From contig CM034314.1 of the NCBI GenBank assembly GCA_019925795.1, positions 79,356,780 to 79,420,779 of the forward strand: 64,000 nt of DNA. The letters are read 5' to 3'. Both the position numbers and the translations under genes were made by a program. The notes beneath the pieces are model-generated. The model had not been told where the DNA came from, searched no databases, and was given only the letters and a program-made list of their open reading frames with translations. The DNA is from Dendrobium chrysotoxum (taxonomy: Eukaryota; Streptophyta; Magnoliopsida; Asparagales; Orchidaceae). Below, piece after piece: positions 24,701-32,474 of this stretch (position 1 is its first letter; each line of letters opens with the position of its first letter).

Positions 24701-26470
24701 CTAGATCTTGTATAATTTTAACACTACATTAATAAACCCTAGAAGATGAAGAAGTGTTCAAACGTAAAAACTGCTGAACCAAATTTAATAAAATTTTAGA
24801 CAAAGCTTTATTATGAAGTGATTTTACATCTTGAAAAGTGATTTTAACAAAGTTATTTAAACTAGGGTTTAAGATATACCTCGATTGGATGAACCTCAGA
24901 GGGTGATCTTGGGCTTGTTTTGCTTTGTGAGAGTCCTAGAATAATCCCCTAGAAGGACTTGAACAATGAGGAGCTTTGGATCATGAGATATGAAGCTTGA
25001 ATGGAGTTGGAGCTAATGTAGCCAAAATCTCATCGTTGATAACCTTTGACTGGTGGTTTTGAGCTTGGGAAGTGTTGAGGAGGTCTGTGGAACTCAAACG
25101 AATAGAGAACTGGAGCTGGGAGGCTGAGAGTAGTGAGAGAGTGTGGGGGTGTTAAATGAGTGATTTTTGGACCCTAGGTCTATGGAATTCAAATTCCCTA
25201 GCCTATTTGGGCAGCTAGGATGGCTTTGGATAGTTTCTAGGATGCATGCCATATGTCTCTAGGTAGTTAGGCAGGCAGAGAATCAAATAGGTCAAATACA
25301 ATGATATGGAAAGGTGTTTTTTATCTTCACATGTGCACATGGGATGACTTGGCATACTTAGGGCTAATCCATGGATTAATGTTTGTTTAAGTGAGGTTTA
25401 AGAACATTCTAGAATAGATTTGAACAGCTGGTTGATTTACTTTAGAGGGAAAATGCTTGTTTAGGCTAGTTTGACCATTTGAGGGCTATTTGATCATTTA
25501 TTGACTGTTTGACCAGTCAATTAGTCAACAGCTACTGAGGTGGCATGTAGGTGGTGGTTAGCTTGCTAAGAGTAAACACAAAGGGTTTGAGGTCATGTAA
25601 TTGATGTTTGAGTAAATGGATATATGTAAGGTGGAGTTTGACCATACTTGGGAGTTTGTTCAAGTCGAAGAAGCTGAAAGTTGACTTATGGAAGACTTGG
25701 GGAAGTTAAGACCATGCCATGGAGTGGTCTTGAGGGTTTAAATGGTTTGAATTAACTGCATGAAGTGGTTTGACCCAAATGAGTCATGTTTGACTAATTA
25801 TAGGTCTAGTTGACCTAGTCAACTATTGACTATGTTAGGTTGACCAATCAAGTTCCATCCATTAGGAAAAGTGATCACAAGAGTTTGCTAAACATCAGAG
25901 GTCAATTAGAGTTTGATTGGGTGTAGACAGTGTATATGATCAATTGAGATAGTTTAGGCTAGCTCAATTGGGTCAAATAAGTCAATTAATAATTAAAAGG
26001 TCAACTGACTGATAGTTTATCATGTGAAGCTCCTAGTGAGATGATTTGAATATGACTGAGGTCAAAGGGGTCAAAGATGTCAATGTACTGTGCAAGGTAG
26101 TGTATTTTCCTACCTCGTTGTAGTGCAAAGCTATAACTGTCCAAGTGATTGAAATTCAGTGATTATAGACTGGATTGTTGGCCACCAATGAGGTGATTGA
26201 AGATGATTTATTAAAGGATCCATGCTGGTTGATTGCTTGATTGATTCATTTATGATTAAATATGATTGAAAATGTGATTATTGGTTATAGAATATAGATC
26301 GGATGCTTGATTGCCTAAAATACATACTAATGTTTAAAGTGAATGATTGACTGTAGTTTAATTGATGTAATTGATTAAAGCTTGATTGATGTATAACTAA
26401 ATATCCAAGGTGATTGTTGATCACCTAGATATAAGCTGGGTGATTATCAACCACCAGATGTTTGATCTAG
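24701..26470. other. No gene; contains a dense TTGAC/GTCAA cluster
   Basis: No conserved coding sequence. From 25,470 to 26,100 the pentamer TTGAC or its complement GTCAA occurs about 20 times, in both orientations. Around one would be expected by chance in that length. The words match the W-box core bound by plant WRKY factors, but a decayed simple or LTR sub-repeat would look the same. The end (26,230-26,460) is rich in TTGATTGA words. Confidence 0.6.
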
Positions 26471-26484
26471 AGTCTGGATAAGTC

Positions 26485-27089
26485 TTGATGATCTCATACA
26501 AAAATAAGGTTAACAACCCTCATTTAGTTAATGATTTGCTGATTAATCCCAAAAATACATATATTGTTGCTAAAGGAAACAACAATATAACTCCTCATGA
26601 TATTATCCCCTCTTTAACTAATACTTCTGATGTTGTAGAAATTGAGGGTAATAATAATGCTATGGCTATTAATCTTATCTTGGTTTCTGTTACTAATACT
26701 TTTAATAATCAATTATATGTTTCCTTATTATGGAATCTGTAGATCATCGAGTTGGTGATAACATGTTTAATGTGCTCTCTGATGTTGTTGTTGGGGGGCT
26801 TCATTGTCATGTTCAAGAGAACTAGTGTGTTCTTCTTATCCCTGCTGATGCTCTTGCTCTTCTTCATGATGGTTTGGATGTCTCTAATAGGGTGCCTATA
26901 ATTAACTTACTGGGTTCCCCTATTTTTAAAGATGCATTAATAAAATTAGGTGGTGGGAAATAATATTTGGATTTGCATTCTCTTGATCATGTTGATCATT
27001 CTGACTGGGTCTGTAATCAGTCAGGTGATAACTATGATGTTACAGAATTTAAAGATAGCCTTTATAATATTTTGTAAGAGGATAATTGT
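26485..27089 (+). pseudogene. Unidentified coding-like remnant, possibly L1 ORF1 C-terminal region
   Basis: An 85-residue open stretch (26,485-26,742) is Asn-rich. A second frame continues VDHRVGDNMFNVLSDVVVGG... NRVPIINLLGSPIFKDALIKLGGG ... to about 27,080, with a few stops. The loose, hydrophilic wording resembles the poorly conserved C-terminal half of plant L1 ORF1, but no signature motif is present. It ends at the target site of the Copia element (27,085-27,089). Could also be another element's protein. Confidence 0.3.
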
Positions 27090-27588
27090 TGAAAGTCTGT
27101 GAAGGCTGTTAAACCTTATGGAACTAGCCCGAGGCTTACCAAGAGAGGGGGGGGGGGGGTGAATTGGTGCTTTAAAAGGTTCTCTTGATTTCAAAATAAC
27201 AATAACAATATTCTTGAAAAACTTTTCAGTGATTGAAAATACCAAATCCTAATTGATTGTGAAAGTGAGAGATTTTATTAAAATATTAAATTTTACTGTG
27301 ATGAAATTTTGATCTATATGACAGAGTAATAATGAACATTTTTCCTAAGCAGTTATTAACGATGATGGAAATGCAGGAAATATAAAAGTGCAAAAAGGAA
27401 AAAAAATACATCAAAGATTTTTATAATAGTTTGGTCAACCTTGACCTACGTCCACTCTTCAGAGTCCTCCACTTCGAGGATTGCACTAATACTAAGTGAC
27501 TCTCCTTTTATTCCTTTAACAAGGTGAAGAAGCCCTTACAAAGTCACTTTCACCAAAACTTTGATGCGGCGGAGTGCTGGACGCTATG

Positions 27589-27735
27589 TCACCCTCCCGG
27601 TGATAGCAGCGGACCTTGACTCATTTTTCTCCCTTTTGGAGAAGGCAGAGAACCTCAGCTCCCTTTTCCCCTCTTGGAGAAGGCAGAGAATATTAGCTCC
27701 TTTTTCTCCCTCCTGGAGAAGGCAGAGAATCTCGA
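27589..27735 (-). repeat. Tandem hairpin array in the 3' LTR
   Basis: Successive ~39-bp units each carry a short perfect or near-perfect hairpin followed by GGCAGAGAA. Hairpins in plus orientation: TCACC-CTCCC-GGTGA (27,589-27,603), TTCTCC-CTTTT-GGAGAA (27,627-27,643), a partly decayed one near 27,667-27,681, and TTCTCC-CTCCT-GGAGAA (27,704-27,720). The stem changes in a paired way between units. Confidence 0.8.
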
Positions 27736-28029
27736 GGACTGGACTAAGAAGCCTCTCTCCCTAGAGAGCTTCCAAAAGACTCACCAAGGCCATAGGAGGA
27801 GCAATGGTGCAGTTAGCCCGAAGCAACCTTGTGATCCCCTCACACTACTTCTCCCTCACGCTCAAGCTCACCTTCTTCTTCCTCTCTCAAACCCTGATTT
27901 TCTTCAAAAAGCTCCTCTCTCAGAGTTCCTCCTTCAGTCACACGTTCCTCTCTTAACTCAAGAGAAAACTAAAAATATAGCTTTTGTAATAGGCTTCAAG
28001 AAACCCTAAAAATTCAAGTTAGCCGTCAC

Positions 28030-28694
28030 TGTTCATACAGTACGATTCAAGTTCGTATAGTATGATCAGTTTAAAACTAGTTCTATCCAGTACGATGTGA
28101 AGAGTCATTCAAATGAACTGTTTAAATTTTATGAACATATCATACAGTACGATCGATAGATTATCCGGTATGATCTGTTTCATTTCCTTTATTCATATGG
28201 GATGATTCCTGGGATGATTGAAATCATCTCGTACTTCTCTCTTCAAACAATATGATTAGTTCATTTCAGGTAGGTCATCCAGTAAGATATAAATATCGTA
28301 TAGTATGATTAGTTTAAAAATCATGGTTTTATTTGATATGATCTTTGGGACGACCAGATTTCATCTATGTTAATCATTTGGTATGATCAATATCATACAG
28401 TACGATCAAATGTCATTAATTAAATGATGATTTGATTGACTAATTACGGGGGTTAATTTTAGTAAGATTTTAAATATTCATATAATACAAGTAAGATCGT
28501 ACAGTATGATTAATTCAAAAATCTAATTTTAAAATCTTAAATTATCTGGTAGATAGGATTTTTAAATCATAATGAATCATACAGTACAATCAAGATCGTA
28601 TAGTGCAAATAGTTCATAGAAACTAATTTTTTCAATTAGCCGTTAAGCCTATTTTCAGATAACAGATCGTAAGTACGATTGAAAATCATATAGT
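28030..28694. repeat. Array of TCGTACAGTACGA-type palindromes in the 3' LTR
   Basis: About a dozen copies of a 13-bp near-palindrome (consensus TCGTACAGTACGA, often in an A...T frame) occur at irregular spacing. Examples are TCATACAGTACGA at 28,034, TCGTATAGTATGA at 28,054, TCATACAGTACGA near 28,142 and TCGTACAGTATGA near 28,497. Most departures from consensus are C-to-T or G-to-A at the two CG steps. The same array is in the 5' LTR and the solo LTR. Confidence 0.85.
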
Positions 28695-28711
28695 CACTAC
28701 AAGAAAAAATA

Positions 28712-29125
28712 GCCATTACCGGCGGACAAAATCCACCGGTAAAGTGAAAAATGCACTGAAAAAAATAGGTTTCCGATGAATTTTCCACGGAAACCACTCT
28801 GACGGTAAAACGCACGTCGGACTAATATTTCCATCATATTTTTTGCGCTGGAAGTATTTCCAGCGAACTTTCCAGCGGACAACCGGCAGATATGTTTGAC
28901 AACCTGACGCCTTTTCTGTCGCCGTGTTTCGGCAAATAAGCCGCCAAAATTACCGGCGGAAAATGTCCACCGGAATTACCGGCGGATATTCCGCCGCAAA
29001 AAAGCGATGCTGATTTGTACCGTCGGATATCACCGTCGAACTATCCGTCAGAAGTTCCGTCGCATATTCTGCCAGAAATATCATCATATCATATTTTCAG
29101 CACATGTACCGGCGGATAATCTGCC
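28712..29125. repeat. Left subterminal repeat region of the CACTA element
   Basis: Many direct and inverted copies of TACCGGCGGA-like words (28,716; 28,951; 28,977; 29,107), interleaved with TCCGCCGG/TTCCGTCG variants. In En/Spm such repeats bind the element's regulatory protein. GC content is well above the surroundings. Confidence 0.85.
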
Positions 29126-29413
29126 GGAAACCTGTAGCAGAAAAAAAGACCTTCCTCACTTTGAAAAGTGATTTCCACATTTATACCTGCATACAAAAAA
29201 TTATAACACAATATATATTCTACAATATCAATAGTTACACATAAACCAGAAGAGCATCATCCAGGTAATAAATAATTAAACATGTTCACAATAAATATAT
29301 ATAAGAAGAGTGTCATCAACAAATATCTAAACATGTTCAAACAGCAAATAGATAAATATGTCCAAAAACACATAAATACAGATGTCTGCATCAGTAAAAT
29401 AGATAAATAACAT

Positions 29414-29872
29414 CTACTCTGATTCAGTTTCATCCTCAGGTGATGCTGTACTCCTACCACTACTCATCTGCTCCCTCATCTTTTTTTATTTCTTCTAACA
29501 TTTGAGCTTGTTGCTGCTATTGTATCTGTATCTGCTGCTGCTGTATTTGCATCTGCCAATCAGCTTGGGTTTTCCATACCTGTTCTAGCTTGACTGCATT
29601 TGCATCTGCCAATCACCATGAGAAGTCCAATACCAGTATTCTGGCATGAAACCTCGACGATATAGATCAACAGTTATGTCATCTAGGCTAAGGTGCGCCT
29701 GATTTTTATGTTTAGAATATGGGCAACGAAACTTTTCATCTGAGATGAAGCTGGGTCGTTGAGAAGCTATCTGAATAAAAATATTCACCGCCCTAATGAA
29801 CTCATCAGTTAATGTCTTTCGTCCTTGCGCCAATCGATTATACATCCAACTTCTTTAAGTTCTGATATCCAT
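29414..29872 (-). pseudogene. CACTA transposase remnant: N-terminal Transpos_assoc domain joined to Gln-rich tail
   Basis: From ATG at 29,872 the minus strand reads MDIRT, a stop, RSWMYNRL, and then an open stretch with LTDEFIRAVNIFIQIASQRP, FISDEKFRCPYSKHKNQ and LYRRGFMPEYWYWTSHGD. That is the transposase-associated N-terminal domain of plant CACTA proteins; its third cysteine-type position reads S-K-H instead of C. Past it, in another frame, follow ADWQMQIQQQQIQIQ, a stop, QQQAQMLEEIKKDEGADE and MSSGRSTASPEDETESE, ending at 29,414. This is the Gln-rich tail expected at the C-terminus. The whole catalytic middle is missing. Confidence 0.85.
29545..29615. repeat. 18-bp direct repeat at the transposase deletion junction
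   Basis: ATTTGCATCTGCCAATCA occurs at 29,545-29,562 and 29,598-29,615. The first copy belongs to the Gln-rich tail and the second to the end of the N-terminal domain. It probably marks where internal sequence was lost by repeat-mediated deletion. Confidence 0.75.
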
Positions 29873-30066
29873 AATGTATAGCCTACATATAATATTGACA
29901 ATAAGGATATAAGTTACGATTACTTGCCAAAATAGTTACATACTACCATTGATAAAAATATATGAAGGATAAATACTTCCAAATGACTTGTGTCAGACAA
30001 TGTTAGATGCAAACATATAGCTCCAACATGTCCCCCCGTGCACTAGCAAGATAGTCCTATCTAGGT

Positions 30067-30152
30067 TTGATGGAGAAATATAGAGAGAATAAGGATGATC
30101 TACATTTGATATTTATTGATTTTAAAAAAGCATATGATAAAGTTCCAAGAAC
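30067..30152 (+). pseudogene. RTE LINE reverse transcriptase fragment inside the CACTA element
   Basis: The plus strand reads MEKYRENKDDLHLIFIDFKKAYDKVPR. The FIDFKKAYDKVPR string is the FIDLEKAYDRVPR catalytic-region motif of plant RTE-clade LINE RT. It stops abruptly at AACAGCAAGCGAGCTCGAGG, a sequence repeated elsewhere in the CACTA element. The remainder of the RT lies next to it in the opposite orientation. Confidence 0.85.
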
Positions 30153-30169
30153 AGCAAGCGAGCTCGAGG

Positions 30170-30768
30170 GTTTGACCAAGATATGTATGCATGAGCTATT
30201 GGCATCATTTCGTATCCTATCTCTAAGGGTAAAGCCACTCATCCACCTGAGCATCCTCATTTCTGCTCTTAACTTAGAATTATGCTTCTCTTTTATTGGC
30301 CAACATTCGGCACCATAAAGCATTGCAGGTCTCACCACCATCTTATAAAAATTTCCCTTAAGTTTGAGGGGTACTTTTCTATCACACAATAAGCCCGATG
30401 CATTCCTCCACTTCAACCATCCTACTTGGATTCTGCTGATAATATCCCCATCTATTTCACCATCACTCTGAACAATAGATCCAAGATATCTAAAACTTGT
30501 ACTCTTATTAATGACTTGATCGCCCAAAGTCACAATCCCCTCACTAGGTTTATTATTACAAAAATTACACTCCATATATTCCGTTTTAGATCTACTCAAG
30601 CGAAAACCTTTAGACTCTATGGTTGACCTCCACAATTCTAGTTTACCTTCAACTCCCTCTCTAGTCCTATCAACAAGAATAATATCATGAGCAAAAAGCA
30701 TACACCAATGTGCATCCTCTTACAAATGTCTAGTGAGAACATCCATGACTAAAGCAAAAAGATAAACT
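30170..30768 (-). pseudogene. RTE LINE reverse transcriptase fragment, catalytic to C-terminal part
   Basis: Minus strand: YLFALVMDVLTRHL, a stop, EDAHWCMLFAHDIILVDRT, then KLELWRSTIESKGFRLSRSK, TEYMECNF, FRYLGSIVQSDGEID and AMLYGAECWPIKEKHNSK, ending WMSGFTLRDRIRNDA near 30,170. This is RT motif C through the thumb and linker of a plant RTE LINE. The catalytic FADD has become FAHD, so the enzyme would be dead even without truncation. It lies inside the CACTA element, beside an upstream RT piece in inverted orientation. It was either captured by the transposon or inserted into it. Confidence 0.92.
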
Positions 30769-31050
30769 ATGCAAAAGGGAGAAAGTTACCTACACAGCAA
30801 GCGAGCTCCCGGCCGTTTGGCGTCAACAGAGCGAAGTCTAACAGCGTCAAGGAGCGAAGTCGAACTACGTTGAAGGAGAGAAGTTCGTCAATTGAGCACG
30901 AACTGGCTGGACCGAAGAATGCAAAAGGGAGAAAGTTACCTACACAGCAAGCGACCTCAAGGGCAGGGGCGAGGTCGAACAAGGATGTCGTCGAAGGAGC
31001 TCGAAGGCAGGGACATCGTTGAAGGAGCGAAGTTCAACCTAAACTATGCG
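30769..31050. repeat. GC-richer tandem repeat in the CACTA interior
   Basis: GCAAAAGGGAGAAAGTTACC followed by TACACAGCAAGCGA occurs at 30,775-30,808 and again at 30,920-30,953, about 145 bp apart. A shorter piece (ACAGCAAGCGAGCTC) is at 30,152-30,166, on the far side of the LINE fragment. Between and after them GTCGAAGGAGCGAAGTC-like words recur. The layout suggests that the minus LINE fragment sits within a pre-existing repeat. Confidence 0.75.
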
Positions 31051-31059
31051 GAATGTCCT

Positions 31060-31398
31060 GAAGTCGAGGGTAGGGGCCGATATATTAAAATTACTGATGT
31101 ATTTTCTGGCAGAATATCTGCCAGCCCCCTTACCGGGGGCCTATCCCCCGGTAATACTTCGTCAGGTTTTAATTAACCCGACGGTAAATCTGCCAAAATA
31201 TCCGCCAGATATTACCGGTGGAATATGCATCGGTATATTGATAACACGAGCGCAATCCTGACAGTTTCGCCGCCAGAAAGTTACCAACGCTATTTCCGTC
31301 GGAAAGGCCAACATAAATTTATCGGCGAATAAGTCCGCCGGTAATGTCGTCGTTGATTCCGGCGTAATTATATCCAACGGAAATTCCGCCGGTATTTT
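31060..31398. repeat. Right subterminal repeat region of the CACTA element
   Basis: Mirror of the left subterminal zone: CCGCCGGTAAT, CCGCCAGATATTACCGG, TTCCGCCGG and variants. GC-rich relative to flanks. Short open frames here are artefacts. Confidence 0.85.
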
Positions 31399-31732
31399 AT
31401 TATTTTCATGTACTGAGTATGATTTATTTAAAAAATTTTAACTTTAAAAATATTTTTCTCTCCCCCCTCTGTATGTGTGTATGGTCACCTAAATTACATA
31501 CACTCTTATATGGTCAGACTCAAGAAGTAAAAAAATAAAGAAAATAAGATTAAAGACTCTTTTATATCCTATTATATCTAATCTTGAGTCTTCAGTAGTC
31601 TTGAGCGGTGTATATCTTACCTGAAATGTTAGTGCTAACAAATTGAAGAAATATCTAAAATATTTAGTGAGTAAAGCAATAATTCAATCAATAATATTTA
31701 TCATTATCAAAATTATCGACTAGGGATCCTAG

Positions 31733-32045
31733 CAGTCGCGGAGTCAAAAATTTTGTTTAGGGGGGGGCCTAAAATAGTTATGTTTGCCATATCATTTGGA
31801 AGGTTAGAATATATTAAAATAGTTCCATTTGCCATCTCATTAGCAGAGCCAAGAGGAGCTGTAAGATCAAAATTAAGAATGCAAATAACATAGCGCTTAG
31901 AGCTTAGAAGACATAAATATTTTCTACGGGCGGTCTTCGTTTGAGGGCGCAAAAAGAGCTAGGAAAAGCAAAATGTACCCTTCACAGTAATTAATTAGAT
32001 CATTAGCAGTGCACATGCCCCCCTTGCCCCCTCCCTCCGCCCATG
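31733..32045. mobile_element. hAT-type MITE inserted near the end of the 3' LTR
   Basis: The 313-bp insertion begins CAGTCGCGGAGTCAAAAATT and ends, on the minus strand, CATGGGCGGAGGGAGG; 8 of the first 11 bases match, and both ends are followed by a G-run (GGGGGGGGCC). It is flanked by a perfect 8-bp duplication GATCCTAG (31,725-31,732; 32,046-32,053). The 5' LTR has the single site GATCCTGG at about 40,929. No coding capacity. CAGTGGCGGAG ends with an 8-bp duplication are common among plant hAT MITEs. Confidence 0.92.
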
Positions 32046-32062
32046 GATCCTAGATTGCAACA

Positions 32063-32076
32063 ATCTCTTTCTGTTT
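32063..32076 (-). other. Polypurine tract of the Copia element
   Basis: On the minus strand AAACAGAAAGAGAT lies immediately before the TGTTGCAATC start of the 3' LTR, the position from which plus-strand DNA synthesis is primed. A second purine run (AAAAGGGGGAGAAA) lies 300 bp inside, at about 32,361-32,374, and looks like the CAAAGGGGGAGAA motif common in Copia elements. Confidence 0.7.
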
Positions 32077-32474
32077 AATGATGTCAAATAATATTGGTTG
32101 ATAAATAGCTCCCCCTTACTAGGTAATGGATTTAAAAGTTGAGGGTTGCAAATTTAAAAAAAAATTATTATTTTTTAAATTTTTTATTTATTAAAAAAAA
32201 TAATAATAAATAAAAGGCAAAAAATAAAAGAAACTAAAACATCATATTCTATTAAGCTGAAAACATAACAAAGTAGACATTTTAATAAATAAAAGGCAAA
32301 AAATAAAGGTAACTAAAACACCATATTCTATTAAGCTGAAAACATAACAAAACAAATAATTTCTCCCCCTTTTGACATCACCAAAAAGAGGAGGAATAAA
32401 CAAACAAAGAAAATAATACATAAAAAATAATAAGATAAAACAGATAAATACTACATGTAAGGTGGATCCTGATC

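Larger units (their letters stand above)
28695..31415 (-). mobile_element. CACTA (En/Spm-type) transposon, internally deleted, inserted in the 3' LTR
   Basis: The left end is CACTACAAGAAAAAA (28,695) and the right end reads, on the minus strand, CAGTACATGAAAATA (31,415-31,401), 12 of 15 identical. A 3-bp duplication AGT flanks it (28,692-28,694; 31,416-31,418), as CACTA transposases make. The 5' LTR at about 40,620 has the uninterrupted sequence with a single AGT, which proves the insertion. Subterminal zones are dense in TACCGGCGG/CCGCCGG words. The interior holds a minus-strand transposase remnant, LINE fragments in both orientations and a GC-rich repeat, so it cannot transpose by itself. 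At 2.7 kb it is far shorter than autonomous relatives. Confidence 0.95.
27090..32062 (-). repeat. 3' LTR of the Copia element (interrupted)
   Basis: LTR sequence occupies 27,090-28,694, 31,416-31,732 and 32,046-32,062. Alignment by eye with 39,080-40,945 is collinear throughout. In plus orientation it begins TGAAAGTCTGTGAAGG and ends GATTGCAACA. Contents in this direction: a G13 run (27,147-27,159), a hairpin array (27,589-27,735), an array of decayed TCGTACAGTACGA palindromes (28,030-28,694), the CACTA insertion, a TATTTTTCTCTCCCCC segment, and the hAT MITE near the end. Open frames at 27,561-28,009 lie across the hairpin repeats and are not genes. Confidence 0.92.

Noticed and set aside
27561..28009. 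Two overlapping plus-strand frames with repeated EKAENL-like segments
   Set aside because: They lie antisense to the Copia element, across its LTR hairpin repeats. The peptide repeat is the DNA repeat translated, and the sister LTR does not preserve the frame.
28030..28694. CRISPR-like array (short palindromic repeats at intervals)
   Set aside because: Repeat spacing is irregular, units are diverged, the array lies inside LTRs and occurs in three LTR copies of a plant retrotransposon.
30052..30770. Twin-priming inversion as the origin of the opposed LINE fragments
   Set aside because: In twin priming the inverted 5' piece precedes the 3' piece in element orientation. Here it lies at the other end, so a simple twin-priming event does not fit.
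31713..31952. 79-codon minus-strand open frame
   Set aside because: It spans the border of a hAT MITE and the LTR, with no conserved motif.
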